Origin: TM7 phylum sp. oral taxon 349
GTDB lineage: Bacteria; Patescibacteriota; Saccharimonadia; Saccharimonadales; Saccharimonadaceae
DNA: 64,000 nt
Direction of reading: 5' to 3'
Assembly: GCA_018127705.1 (NCBI GenBank)
Contig: CP072328.1
Span: forward strand, 434,001 to 498,000
A program made the position numbers and the translations under genes. Below are positions 26,856-35,809 of the stretch, in pieces. Under the pieces are notes generated by a model. It was not told where the DNA came from and made no database searches. It saw only the letters and a list, made by a program, of their open reading frames with translations. Position 1 is the first letter of the stretch, and the number at the start of each line of letters is the position of its first letter.

Positions 26856-27512
26856 ATGTTTGGATTATTGTTTGTCGTTGCGGTTGGGATTTTTACTCTG
26901 TGGTATACGCAGTCGCCAAGTGAAGCGACACGGGATTTACCGCAAAAACTGTCGGCGAAACTTGATAAATTATGGGAAATTGCTCAGGAATCGTTAAAGT
27001 CTCAGCGATACTTGCGTGCTGAAAAAGCCCTGTTGACCATTCTACGTATTGATGAACGCAATGCAACCGCCTATAATCGGCTCGGTATTTTATACGCCAA
27101 GCAGCAAGCGTACAGCGATGCGATCGAATGTTTTGAGATTGCACAGAGCTTAGAGCCGAGCGCGTCAAGCCTGCACAACGTTGGTCTGATTTATTATGAA
27201 ACTGAAAATTACGAAAAAGCAGCACTGGCGTTTGAACAGGCGCTCACAATGGAAGAAACGGTTGCTTCGCGCCATATTGCGTACGCAAAAGTGCAGGAAA
27301 AGCTTGACCATCCAAAGCGAATGTTTGAGCACCTAGAGCGTGCGATTGAGCTAGAGCCGAGTGTGCAAAGCTACAATATTTTAGCAGACGCCTACGAGCG
27401 TAATGGCGAACAGGAAAAAGCCGATGCATTACGCAAGAGAATCAATCACGTGATCAATAGCAAGAATCCGCCTGCCGCGCGCATCAAGCAGCCTCGTCGC
27501 GTCACTATGTAA
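26856..27512 (+). CDS. Membrane-anchored TPR protein
   Basis: A 218-residue protein with an N-terminal hydrophobic anchor (about 1-17) followed by tetratricopeptide repeats. ATAYNRLGILYAKQQAYSDA, SLHNVGLIYYETENYEKAAL and SYNILADAYERNGEQEKA are clear TPR helices. It most likely faces the cytoplasm or outside as a scaffold for protein complexes; partners unknown. A TATAAT box (26841-26846) overlaps the holB stop codon and lies 9 nt before the ATG, so it has its own promoter with little or no leader. The C-terminus is basic. Confidence 0.85.
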   Translation: MFGLLFVVAVGIFTLWYTQSPSEATRDLPQKLSAKLDKLWEIAQESLKSQRYLRAEKALLTILRIDERNATAYNRLGILYAKQQAYSDAIECFEIAQSLEPSASSLHNVGLIYYETENYEKAALAFEQALTMEETVASRHIAYAKVQEKLDHPKRMFEHLERAIELEPSVQSYNILADAYERNGEQEKADALRKRINHVINSKNPPAARIKQPRRVTM

Positions 27513-27594
27513 GGGCTTGCTCTCGTTGCGCAAATACGCTACACTATACCTTGAGCGCAAGCTAGTACCTTTCTAATTTTCTGGATATTATCGT

Positions 27595-27671
27595 GCCGCT
27601 TTAGCTCAGCTGGTTAGAGTGGCTGTTTTGTAAACAGCAGGTCCTCGGTTCGATTCCGAGAAGCGGCTCCA
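27595..27671 (+). tRNA. tRNA-Thr (TGT)
   Basis: A 77-nt cloverleaf: acceptor GCCGCTT / AAGCGGC, anticodon stem GCTGT / ACAGC around TTTGTAA (anticodon TGT), T arm CTCGG-TTCGATT-CCGAG. CCA is encoded. Confidence 0.95.
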
Positions 27672-27719
27672 TGTTATGCAAGATTTTCATATTTATGAGC
27701 TTGCGTTATCCATCGTCAT

Positions 27720-27804
27720 GCCGGAGTCGTCTAGTGGCAATGACAGGAGACTGTAAATCTCCCGCTTTTTAGCTTCGTAGGTTCGAGTCCTACCTCCGGT
27801 ACCA
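27720..27804 (+). tRNA. tRNA-Tyr (GTA)
   Basis: An 85-nt tRNA with a long variable arm (CGCTTTTTAGC-type). Anticodon stem GGAGA / TCTCC encloses CTGTAAA (anticodon GTA). T arm GTAGG-TTCGAGT-CCTAC. The acceptor pairs GCCGGAG with CTCCGGT (one G-U). CCA is encoded. Its G34 is a target of the tgt product. Confidence 0.95.
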
Positions 27805-27821
27805 TTTTTTGTTTCTTATCT

Positions 27822-27848
27822 CCGTGCCTGAGGGGATTTTTTTGTTTT
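27822..27848 (+). terminator. Terminator after the tRNA pair
   Basis: ATCTCC and GGGGAT pair (one G-U) around GTGCCTGA, followed by seven T residues. Confidence 0.6.
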
Positions 27849-27860
27849 TGTATAGATATG

Positions 27861-29123
27861 CCTTAAACCCACCCCTCAACCGCAACACCCAAAGACGCGG
27901 CGTATTCCAGTGGCGTTAGCCACTGGAATCGTTTTCTTGGTCGGTTGTTAAGCATGGATTCTACTTTTAATATATCCCGGTTAGTTAGTTTTTTGAAGTC
28001 AGTGCCTTTGGGGAAGAAGTCGCGGATGAGCCCGTTGGCGTTTTCGTTTCTGCCTCGTTCCCAGGAATGGTAGGGATTGGCGAAGTAAATATCCGCTCCT
28101 AGGTCTTTCTCGGTTTGTCTCCAACCGGCAAATTCTACGCCGTTGTCGTAGGTTATGGTCTTTGGCAAGGCTCCGGTGTGCCTGCTGAGCCTTTCTAGAT
28201 CAAGCATGGTCTGTTTTTGTATCTTATGTACATCATAGCCGCACACTAGGCTAATTGAGACTAACCCCGTCTTTCGCTCCACGTGAGTTAGCAATCTGTC
28301 TCGGCTATCTTTGCCGAAGATGGTATCGCCCTCTAGGTCGCCTAAGCGCCCGAGTTCATCCACTACGCCGGGTCTAGCTGCAATATTGCGTTTGCCGGCA
28401 GACATCCAGCCGGCAGGTACGGCAGGTATACGGCTGCATCTGTATTTCTTGCCGCGGCGCCGCAGGTGTTTATGGAGGTTGTATTTCTTGGCGTATTTGC
28501 AGATTGCTTTAGGCGAGATGTAAGACAAGCTAGCAGATTTGTCTCTTTTGTTAATCTCTATCTGCAGCCTGCCAGCAATCTGCTCGGGAGACCAACGCAG
28601 CCTGAGGCGCGATTCAACGAACTCTCTGGTTTGCTGGTATCCAGAAAGCTCCGAGCAGCAGGGATTGTTTCTTGCATCTAGCCAGCATCTTATGCTGGGC
28701 GGATTTAGCCAAGTAGTTTATTCTCTCGAATTGGCACAGGCGTCTTCTATGCCGAGCTTTCTTTTCGCGAATCACTGGCACTTTGGCGGTACCGCGAAAG
28801 TGTCTCGAGTCTAGTCCCAGCTCCTTAGGTTTATTAACTCTGGTCTTTTTGGCAAAATTTTGGTTTCGCCTGAGCTCCCGAGAGATGGTTGAGGGACTGC
28901 GGTTTAGCATGCGAGCTATCTCGCGCACCCTGGCTGAGCTTCTAAGCAGCGCTTCAATAACAATTCGCTCTTCGCTTGAAAGTTGTGTATACTCTCTTTG
29001 AGGCATTTTGGAATACCTTTCTGCTAAAATTAGGTTGTTTTCGTAGATCCAATTTTAACAAAGGACGAACCAAGATGCCTCTTTTTGTATGGGGAGTGTT
29101 GCGGTTGAGGGGTTGGTGTAGGG
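27861..29123 (-). mobile_element. IS30-family insertion sequence
   Basis: About 1.26 kb bounded by imperfect inverted repeats of about 29 bp. The shared core is CCCCTCAACCGCAACAC (left about 27872-27888, right complement about 29096-29112), with matches continuing outward. The only gene is an IS30-type transposase on the minus strand, broken by a frame change. The element sits between tRNA-Tyr and a small membrane protein gene. A target duplication could not be fixed. Confidence 0.85.
27863..29006 (-). pseudogene. IS30-family transposase, frameshifted
   Basis: The N-terminal part (from ATG at 29006) has the IS30 helix-turn-helix: LSSEERIVIEALL, then RSPSTISRELRRN. The C-terminal part carries the DDE catalytic core: LEGDTIFGK (first D), ITYDNGVEFAGW (second D) and GRNENANGLIRDFFPKG (E). 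The two frames join between about 28614 and 28670, where WSPEQIAGRLQIE continues in the other frame; a +1 shift near AGATGCAAGAAACAA restores one protein. All catalytic residues are intact, so the lesion is one shift, either a recent mutation or programmed frameshifting. The TAA stop lies in the left inverted repeat. Confidence 0.85.
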
Positions 29124-29163
29124 CTTGATTGCTTTTTACGTAAAGTTATGCTATAATTAAAAT

Positions 29164-29448
29164 ATGAGAGAGTTTTTGCGGCAATTTGCTGCCGAGTGGA
29201 ACGGCGACCGGAACCAGCGTACAAAATTGCAGCGGGCGTACATAACAATAGCCGTACTGCTGTCTACTGTTGCGGGTATGCTTGTGCTAGTTAGTACGGA
29301 TGTCAGTCGAGCACTGATGCTTTCTGCCGTAGGTATAGCGGGCGTGTACATTGCAAATGCCGTCATGTGGCTGCTTCTTGACTCTATCGTTTCGCCGAAA
29401 TTACCAAAACCCGAAACTAAATCTGCTAGAGCTCCCCGCCGAAAATAA
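29164..29448 (+). CDS. Small two-span membrane protein, unknown function
   Basis: A 94-residue protein with a charged N-terminus (MREFLRQFAAEWNGDRNQRT), two hydrophobic helices (about 26-44 and 48-73) and a basic, proline-containing tail (KPETKSARAPRRK). I do not recognise a family. A TATAAT box (29152-29157) lies 6 nt before the ATG, matching the leaderless pattern and supporting a real gene. It lies between the IS30 element and tRNA-Thr. Confidence 0.6.
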   Translation: MREFLRQFAAEWNGDRNQRTKLQRAYITIAVLLSTVAGMLVLVSTDVSRALMLSAVGIAGVYIANAVMWLLLDSIVSPKLPKPETKSARAPRRK

Positions 29449-29534
29449 TTGACGTACTAGGCAGGGGGTGTGGAGTTTGGTATAATCTTGAAGTGCTATG
29501 CTCCGCAAGTATGTTGCGAAGCGTGGTGATATGT

Positions 29535-29610
29535 GCCGCGATAGCTCAGTTGGTAGAGCGCATCCATGGTAAGGATGAGGTCTCGGGTTCAAGCCCCGAT
29601 CGTGGCTCCA
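29535..29610 (+). tRNA. tRNA-Thr (GGT)
   Basis: A 76-nt cloverleaf: acceptor GCCGCGA / TCGTGGC (one G-U), anticodon stem CATCC / GGATG around ATGGTAA (anticodon GGT), T arm CGGG-TTCAAGC-CCCG. CCA is encoded. Confidence 0.94.
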
Positions 29611-29631
29611 CGTTGGATTTATCCGCAATTC

Positions 29632-29657
29632 GGTCGCCCTCACGGGCGGCCTTTATT
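29632..29657 (+). terminator. Terminator after tRNA-Thr
   Basis: GGTCGCCC (29632-29639) and GGGCGGCC (29644-29651) pair around TCAC, followed by TTTATT. Confidence 0.75.
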
Positions 29658-29680
29658 AAACTTGAGATATTTCTTTTTAG

Positions 29681-30115
29681 TTATGTGCGCCCTGAATTCT
29701 TGCGCGACCGTACATATAAGATGGCGGCAATAAGCGCAAGTACAATGAAAATGCGCAATACAGTATGATAAATGTCGGGAATGTACAGCGTTTTGGATTC
29801 TGTCCAGTGAAGCGAGCGGGAGAAGAAGCGTCTAAGATTTTGCGCGCCAGTGCCGCCAACGATTGTGAAGAGCCAGTGGTTTAGGAATTGTGTGATAAGC
29901 CAGATAGTAAGCCACGTAACAATTACGTATCTTCCTACTTTCTCTTTGAATAAAAACAGAAGAAAGCAGACGATGGCAATAAGAAAAAATACTCCATCAT
30001 CCTGCCATGACTGCGAAACAAGATATGTGCCACTGAAGTTAATACCAACCATGTCAAGAGCAAACCAAACGAGTAGCATTAGATTGGTAACAACAGCGCA
30101 AGTTCGCCATTTCAT
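29681..30115 (-). CDS. Four-span membrane protein, unknown function
   Basis: A 144-residue hydrophobic protein with about four membrane helices (about 5-24, 41-55, 62-82 and 115-135) and a basic loop before the third and after the fourth. There is no recognised family. It lies convergent with the tRNA-Thr transcript and divergent from rpmG. Its composition is AT-richer than the ribosomal genes. Confidence 0.6.
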   Translation of the reverse strand: MKWRTCAVVTNLMLLVWFALDMVGINFSGTYLVSQSWQDDGVFFLIAIVCFLLFLFKEKVGRYVIVTWLTIWLITQFLNHWLFTIVGGTGAQNLRRFFSRSLHWTESKTLYIPDIYHTVLRIFIVLALIAAILYVRSRKNSGRT

Positions 30116-30296
30116 AATTACTACTATAGATGATAATAAAAAAACATCGCATAAATCATATTACTACTGTTTTTTACCAATAAATTCAACACAACCGAAC
30201 GTGCTTTTGTACCAGCCTGGCTTCCGCCTTGAAATCTCGCCCCCAATCTGTTATATTGTATAGTCGAAGCTTAGTACAAAGGTAAAAAGGGAAGTT

Positions 30297-30506
30297 ATGG
30301 CAAAGAAGAATAACACCAAGCGGAAGATTGTGGCGCTCGTCAGTGAGCTGACGGGGCATCGTACGTATGTTACGCGTAAAAATACGATGAATACGCCGGA
30401 TAAATTAAAGTTGCGCAAATACGATCCAAAAGCGCGCAAGCACGCAACGTATACTGAAACGAAGAAATCGCTCGGCCGCAACGAGGTGAAGCCGCGCAAG
30501 GGCTAG
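30297..30506 (+). CDS. rpmG: 50S ribosomal protein bL33, zinc-free form
   Basis: A 69-residue bL33 with [20 protein letters not shown] and [14 protein letters not shown]. The CxxC pairs of the zinc form are absent (SELTG where CTETG is typical, YDPKAR where YCPxxR is typical), so it is a C-minus form like the bL36 here. It is slightly longer than usual with a basic C-terminal extension. The ribosome site AAAGGGAAG precedes the ATG. Confidence 0.95.
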   Translation: MAKKNNTKRKIVALVSELTGHRTYVTRKNTMNTPDKLKLRKYDPKARKHATYTETKKSLGRNEVKPRKG

Positions 30507-30525
30507 CAATCTGTTTTACGTAATA

Positions 30526-30554
30526 AAAACCGCTCTAAAATCACGGGCGGTTTT
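30526..30554 (+). terminator. Terminator after rpmG
   Basis: AAAACCGCTC (30526-30535) and GGGCGGTTTT (30545-30554) pair around a 9-nt loop. Confidence 0.8.
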
Positions 30555-30591
30555 GCTATCTGCAGTAAGTGGATCGTAAATGACTGCGCCC

Positions 30592-31308
30592 TCACAATTC
30601 GGCGCCATACGCCGTATCAATTGCTTCGGCGATCCATAGCGCATTTGACAAAATTCGCTCAAGCTGTACTTCGTTCGGCTGCTCGTTTTCGGAATAAACG
30701 TACACTGTGCCGCGGTCGATTTCGATGCTCATTTTGCTAAAATGCGAGGTGATGACGCTGGCGATTTGCGGCGAAATTAACTGTTCAATTTCGAGCGCAT
30801 GCGTTGGTGTGCCGTATACCGTATATTTGCTCAAAAACTGGGGCGCGTACGCCGCGAGATTCCCGATTGCGAGCGGTCGCACGTGCGAATACGACGAACG
30901 GTATACGGCATCGTGCTGTTTGAGCCCAATGTAAGCGTGCGGAACTGTCCGCGGAGTATGCAAGTCAATCGCCACGATGAGCCAATGGCAACGCTGGCGC
31001 TTGGTTTTTGCGGCCGTGTTCGGCGCGTGAAGCTGCACGACATCATTGCGAATAAGCACTGTCGCATTGTAGCCGCGCACTGTACCGATACAAACGTGAT
31101 TATCAATGTGCGTGTGCGATACAGTGTGTCCGCGCACTGGGCGGCGATCGCCATCGCGCTGGTCAACATAGCCAAAATAAACCAGCCCGACTTGATCGGC
31201 AAAATTCTGAATCGTTTTCTTCGTCAGGCGCGTCCGTACAACGTGCGCCGGCGTCATGTGGTGCAGCGCCCGCGCAAGCCTAATCTTTAGGCGGTCGCGT
31301 CCAGACAC
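30592..31308 (-). CDS. Unknown protein coupled to the alpha-glucan operon
   Basis: A 238-residue protein with no recognised family. The first part is basic and resembles a beta-rich domain (LVYFGYVDQRDGDRRPVRGH, with many His and Thr residues); the C-terminal half ends in an alternating beta/alpha stretch (MSIEIDRGTVYVYSENEQPN). No signal peptide or membrane span is evident. The start is a GTG that overlaps the TAG of the GH15 gene by one base, so it is probably translated together with the glucan enzymes as the last gene of that operon. A helper for glucan handling is an inference from position only. Confidence 0.65.
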   Translation of the reverse strand: MSGRDRLKIRLARALHHMTPAHVVRTRLTKKTIQNFADQVGLVYFGYVDQRDGDRRPVRGHTVSHTHIDNHVCIGTVRGYNATVLIRNDVVQLHAPNTAAKTKRQRCHWLIVAIDLHTPRTVPHAYIGLKQHDAVYRSSYSHVRPLAIGNLAAYAPQFLSKYTVYGTPTHALEIEQLISPQIASVITSHFSKMSIEIDRGTVYVYSENEQPNEVQLERILSNALWIAEAIDTAYGAEL

Positions 31309-33263
31309 TATTTGCTTGTTCCTTTCGTGATTGTGTCAAGTACGGTCGAAACGAATTCTGCTTGGCTCCACGATAACGGCGAAACTGATTCTTCTTCCTC
31401 TGTTTCAGGGTCGATTTGTTCACACAATGTGCCAGTTTTCCGAGCGTGAGCACGCACCCACGCAAGTGTCTTGCGCGCCGATGCGACATCGCCTTTTTCC
31501 AAATCATACTGTGCGAGCCACAGCGATGTGACGAACCACCAATTGCCGAGACTCGATGGGTTACGGCGGCGGTAGTTGTCGTTTTCATAGCGAGGAACGC
31601 CCGGGCGATCGGGCGACACGTTGAATACGCGTCGCGCCGTTTGCACTGCGCGCTCGACAATGTCGCTATCAGCAGAAAAAAGTCCGAACATAAACGCGCC
31701 GTAGATACTTGATAAATCAATCGTTTGGTCCGGCTCGTATGAGCCGTCAGTATGCCGGCGTAAGCCTTTGTAGAGTGCATCGCGGTCGTGGTTGACTAAA
31801 TATTTCTGCGCCGCTTCGGCGATGTCCGACGCTGCTGAGCGCCAGGCGACCGCATGCCCATCATCATGATTATCGTCTGCTAAATCTGCTGCTGCCGATA
31901 GTGCAGCGTAGACGACAGCTGTTGTATAAGTAGTCGTCATGTATTGCTCTTCCCACAAATCGTACGATGGCTTCGGTAAGCCGGTAGACGAATCAATGTA
32001 GCTCGCCAAGAAATCCGCCATCGGTACGACCATCGGCTCATAAAAACGTTTCATAAGCCGCTGATCATTCGTATTACGATACAATTGACCGAATAAGAAT
32101 AGTACCAGCGCCGTTTCGTCTTCTTGAATCGGCGGTGTTACGGAACCGTCATCATGAACGTACGGATGCCAGCTGCTGCCGACCGCGCCGTCTGCCCGAT
32201 ATTTATGCATCAGAAACCCGCCAGAGTTCAGTCCGCGCCTACAAAAATCGAAAAATTGGTACGCTTCTTCGTAATAGCCCATGCGAATCAGCGGCCACAA
32301 CACATATGCGCCGTCGCGCGGCCAACAGTAGGCGTATGCGTCGCGCCAATAATTCAACATGCCGCTATCAGTGCTAGCGATAATTGCGCCGCGCTTGTCG
32401 ATGTGAGCTTTGAGCAGCATGACGCTCCGCAGGAATAGTTCGCGGTACGCTGGATCAATTTTGCGTGAAACCTTTTCGGCGGGGCGCAGCCAGCGATACC
32501 ACCATTTTGTTGTTAGAATGTAGCGGTCGTTCAGACCATTATCGCGCAGTTGTTTATGCACAAACAATGCTTCGCGCAGCGTCGTGCCGCACGCGATCCA
32601 GTAGTGTACGCGCGCAGAGCTATGCGCTTTAAGAGCTAACTTAAATCGAATCGTCGAATCGACGCGCCCATGTTCGACAGGGCAGCTCCATAATTCGCCG
32701 TCTTCGGCATCGCGGAATGTACCCTCACGCCCTTCGGTGCCAAATAGCCCGATCGTGTACTGATCAAACGCGCGTTTCTGATCGTCGGTGCCGGAAATAA
32801 CGAAGGTGCGCCGCCCGCGGTAATGAACAATTGCTTGGTCGTTTGGCAAAAATTGCGCCGTGTCGGTCATGCTAGCGGAGTCGCCAATGACGAATGCCTG
32901 GCGGAAAAATAGTCGTACATCTCTATCGTGTGCGTCAAGATTAACGACATGTATATTCCGCATAAACGCGTTGAGTTCGCCGTCGACTGTATCATCAAAT
33001 TCAAGCATAACGCCAAGCGTCTGATTTTTTGCGACGATATGTCCGACTAGTGCGTCGTGCGGATAGCTAAATACGAACGTCCACGAGCCGTCATGCAGCC
33101 ACGAGCACCTGCCGTCGACCCACACACCTATATGGTGGCTCGTTTCTTTGCCGATAGTGTGATTTTCAAGTCCGACATACGGGAAGTAAAAATCATGTAC
33201 TTCGCCGAACGTATTTAGTCCGACGTGGAGTTCACCGTTGCTCAGTACGATTGGCCGCGCCAT
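31308..33263 (-). CDS. GH15-family glucoamylase-like hydrolase
   Basis: A 651-residue protein with the GH15 (alpha/alpha)6 barrel in the C-terminal two thirds, preceded by a beta-sandwich domain (about 1-250). Characteristic stretches are MLNYWRDAYAYCWPRDGAYV, PIQEDETALVLFLFGQL (likely catalytic acid) and SPLSWSQAEFV (likely catalytic base). It should release glucose from the ends of alpha-glucans or act on trehalose; prokaryotic GH15 includes both. There is no signal peptide, so it is cytoplasmic. The ATG abuts the end of the GH57 gene (1-nt overlap). Confidence 0.9.
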   Translation of the reverse strand: MARPIVLSNGELHVGLNTFGEVHDFYFPYVGLENHTIGKETSHHIGVWVDGRCSWLHDGSWTFVFSYPHDALVGHIVAKNQTLGVMLEFDDTVDGELNAFMRNIHVVNLDAHDRDVRLFFRQAFVIGDSASMTDTAQFLPNDQAIVHYRGRRTFVISGTDDQKRAFDQYTIGLFGTEGREGTFRDAEDGELWSCPVEHGRVDSTIRFKLALKAHSSARVHYWIACGTTLREALFVHKQLRDNGLNDRYILTTKWWYRWLRPAEKVSRKIDPAYRELFLRSVMLLKAHIDKRGAIIASTDSGMLNYWRDAYAYCWPRDGAYVLWPLIRMGYYEEAYQFFDFCRRGLNSGGFLMHKYRADGAVGSSWHPYVHDDGSVTPPIQEDETALVLFLFGQLYRNTNDQRLMKRFYEPMVVPMADFLASYIDSSTGLPKPSYDLWEEQYMTTTYTTAVVYAALSAAADLADDNHDDGHAVAWRSAASDIAEAAQKYLVNHDRDALYKGLRRHTDGSYEPDQTIDLSSIYGAFMFGLFSADSDIVERAVQTARRVFNVSPDRPGVPRYENDNYRRRNPSSLGNWWFVTSLWLAQYDLEKGDVASARKTLAWVRAHARKTGTLCEQIDPETEEEESVSPLSWSQAEFVSTVLDTITKGTSK

Positions 33264-34489
33264 TAAAATTCTCCGTGCCGGTGGTGTTCATATACGCGGT
33301 AGCGAATGTCGCGCAGTGCGTTCATGAAATATAAGAATGCATCATACGGCGAATTGTACGGGCTAAAATACGCGTGCACATCGCCATCAGAGAACCATTT
33401 TGTACACATATAATATGGATGGTCGCTCGTAGTCAAGCGTCGCCAGTCTGAGATCAAATCGGCGTCGTCGGTACGCATGACGTCGTCTTCTAATTCATAT
33501 AAATGGCGCATTGCCTCATGCTGCATGCTATTGCCGAGCCACGCTGTGAGGTCGCGTTCTGTGTCTGCCCACGTGGTCGTGTATGGGCAATCGACTTCAT
33601 CTGCTGCGTCGAATGCATCGCACGCACCGCTTGCTGTATAAAACGTGTTGGCAGGATTCTTCAGCCACCGGTCAACGAAATCTGAAAAGAATGAGAAGAT
33701 GCCTGTATCTTCCCAGATATTCTCGCCGAACGTTTCAAAATCCATAAACAAATTCACAATCTGTCCGTCGTTGCCGAGCGCGTTATTCAGCCAGGTGTCG
33801 TACTTGCTGGCGCGCAGGGGGAACTCCTCCCAATCGCGGTTGCCGAAGCGGAATGCAATATCGTCGCTCAGGCGGTAATTTTTCATTAGTAATTTAATAT
33901 GTTTCGTATTGATTGGACGGTACACGTAGTTCGGGCTGCGCCACCCGAGAATTGGATCCCAGCCTTCTGCTAAAATGCCTTTGAAACCGTTGTCATCCGC
34001 CCATTTAGCGAGATTATTGTCGTAGCTGAGTTCGGTATTGCGGAAAACTTGCGTTTCGACACCGAACAAATCGCGAATCTTCGCACGGTATAATGCGACT
34101 TGTCGCTCAAACTCTGCTCGGCTAAAGAAAAACGCAAGGCTGTGGTAATATGTGTCGGCGACGATTTCGGTTCGCCCAGTATCAATGAGTGCGCGGAATG
34201 CATCAATCACATCGGGTGCCCAGGCTTCGGCTTGCTCAAGCATTGTGCCGGAAATCGACAGCGATACTTTGAAGTCCGGATGTGTATCAAGCAGCTGCTT
34301 AAGTAGCTGCGTCATTGGGCGGTATGACTTATCGGCGACTTTTTCGAAAATTGCACGGTTATTGCGATGCGGCTCTTTGCATTCGCCGAAATAGTCGTGG
34401 TTTACTGCTGTATCAAACACCGTGTATTCGCGCACGCGCCACGGCTGGTGAACGTGCAGATATAATACGATTCCGCGCTTGCTACTCAT
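33263..34489 (-). CDS. GH57-family alpha-amylase
   Basis: A 408-residue GH57 enzyme acting on alpha-1,4-glucans. It opens with IVLYLHVHQPWRVREY (family motif HxHQP), has FRNTELSYDN with the nucleophile glutamate and NLFMDFETFGE with the acid/base aspartate. Length is near the minimal GH57 alpha-amylase. It is cytoplasmic. Its start overlaps the end of the glycosyltransferase gene by 8 nt, giving a GT4-GH57-GH15 operon. This trio is common in CPR and archaeal glycogen-type metabolism. Confidence 0.93.
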   Translation of the reverse strand: MSSKRGIVLYLHVHQPWRVREYTVFDTAVNHDYFGECKEPHRNNRAIFEKVADKSYRPMTQLLKQLLDTHPDFKVSLSISGTMLEQAEAWAPDVIDAFRALIDTGRTEIVADTYYHSLAFFFSRAEFERQVALYRAKIRDLFGVETQVFRNTELSYDNNLAKWADDNGFKGILAEGWDPILGWRSPNYVYRPINTKHIKLLMKNYRLSDDIAFRFGNRDWEEFPLRASKYDTWLNNALGNDGQIVNLFMDFETFGENIWEDTGIFSFFSDFVDRWLKNPANTFYTASGACDAFDAADEVDCPYTTTWADTERDLTAWLGNSMQHEAMRHLYELEDDVMRTDDADLISDWRRLTTSDHPYYMCTKWFSDGDVHAYFSPYNSPYDAFLYFMNALRDIRYRVYEHHRHGEF

Positions 34490-35714
34490 TGACTTCTCCT
34501 GTTTTCATGTTGTTATAGACGTGAATGCATTTTTCAGCGACATCATTCCAGCTGATACGCGCGTACTCATTTTTGACATTGCGTTTCAAGCTATCACGCA
34601 GCGCTGGTGACGTTGCAAGTGCCACCAGCTGGTCGGCGAGCTTTTCGGTATCCCAAAAATCATAACGCAGTACGCTTTGCAATATTTCGCCGACACCGGA
34701 TTGTTTAGTGATGATCAGCGCCGTATCATGGTGTGCCGCTTCAAGCGCCGTTAGTCCGAACGGCTCCGATACTGAGCTCATCACGAACACGTCTGATACA
34801 CTATACGCATCGCGCCATTGTTTGCCGCGCACGAATCCGCTGAAAAACACTTTATCGGAAATACCAAGATCCGCAGAAAGCTGAATAAGCTCGTCGCGCT
34901 GGTCGCCATCGCCGGCGAACAAAAACGCGAACCGGTCGTAGCGCTCACACGCCCGCGCCGCGCCTTGCATCAATTGCACTAAACCTTTTTGCGCCGTAAA
35001 GCGCGTGATCGTCGATACTATCGTGTAGCCCTCATTTTTTAGCACTTCAAGATAACGATATGTGCGGCGGTCGTATTCGTAGTCGCCAAACGAATTAACA
35101 TCAATCGCGTTGTGAACCACTTCAATTTTGTCCGCTGGAATGCCATATTTTTGTACGATAATTTGCTTGGTAATATTGCTTACGGCGATAATCCGGTCTG
35201 CCATCATCAAACCGTTGTATTCAATTTCATGAATAACCGGATTGCCACCGTTATGCGAACCGGCGCGGTCAAATTCAGTAGCATGTACATGAACAATCAG
35301 TGGCGCGTCAGTCAGTTCTTTAGCACGCAAGCCCGCTTCAATTGTAAGCCAATCGTGCGCATGGATTATATCAGGGCTGCCCGTCTTGCGTACAAAACGT
35401 TCAACGTATTTGATGTAGCGTTTTTGCAAACCGCGCATTGTTTGCAGATCACGCATATCAACTTGGTCAAGATCAAGCGTATCAACACCTTTGCCGCCAT
35501 ACGCGCCTATTGTGCCAAATCTATGCAGTGGTGTTAACTCTGTCGCTGCATGAACGTCCATGTAGTCTATATTTGAATGCCGAGCCGAGTAGGGCAGAAT
35601 GAAATCAATTGACGCGCCGTGTTTTGCGAGCGCCTTGGATAGATGGTAGCATGCTACACCTAACCCGCCGCTGTTGTGCGGTGGAAGTTCCCACCCAAGC
35701 ATTAAAATCTTCAT
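34482..35714 (-). CDS. GT4-family glycosyltransferase, glycogen synthase-like
   Basis: A 410-residue GT-B fold enzyme. The N-terminal KILMLGWELPPHNSGGLG is the donor-glucose glycogen-synthase/GT4 start, with a DIIHAHDWLTIEAGLRAKEL segment. The C-terminal half has the nucleotide-sugar site (SSVSEPFGLTALEAA, the E-x7-E motif). Given the two amylases that follow, it probably builds an alpha-1,4-glucan store. Ribosome site AAGGTG precedes the ATG. An insertion sequence lies about 100 bp upstream, near its promoter region. Confidence 0.9.
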   Translation of the reverse strand: MKILMLGWELPPHNSGGLGVACYHLSKALAKHGASIDFILPYSARHSNIDYMDVHAATELTPLHRFGTIGAYGGKGVDTLDLDQVDMRDLQTMRGLQKRYIKYVERFVRKTGSPDIIHAHDWLTIEAGLRAKELTDAPLIVHVHATEFDRAGSHNGGNPVIHEIEYNGLMMADRIIAVSNITKQIIVQKYGIPADKIEVVHNAIDVNSFGDYEYDRRTYRYLEVLKNEGYTIVSTITRFTAQKGLVQLMQGAARACERYDRFAFLFAGDGDQRDELIQLSADLGISDKVFFSGFVRGKQWRDAYSVSDVFVMSSVSEPFGLTALEAAHHDTALIITKQSGVGEILQSVLRYDFWDTEKLADQLVALATSPALRDSLKRNVKNEYARISWNDVAEKCIHVYNNMKTGEVNE

Positions 35715-35800
35715 GTGTACACCTTGCGGTTTATTGATTCCCCTTATGTTATCTCACTTACAGTTATACACCCCTTAGTAGCGAAATGCAACCGGTGGCG

Positions 35801-35809
35801 GTGTGCGCC
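35801..35809. repeat. Left target duplication of the IS5-type element
   Basis: GTGTGCGCC, repeated exactly at 37018-37026 on the other side of the element. Confidence 0.9.
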
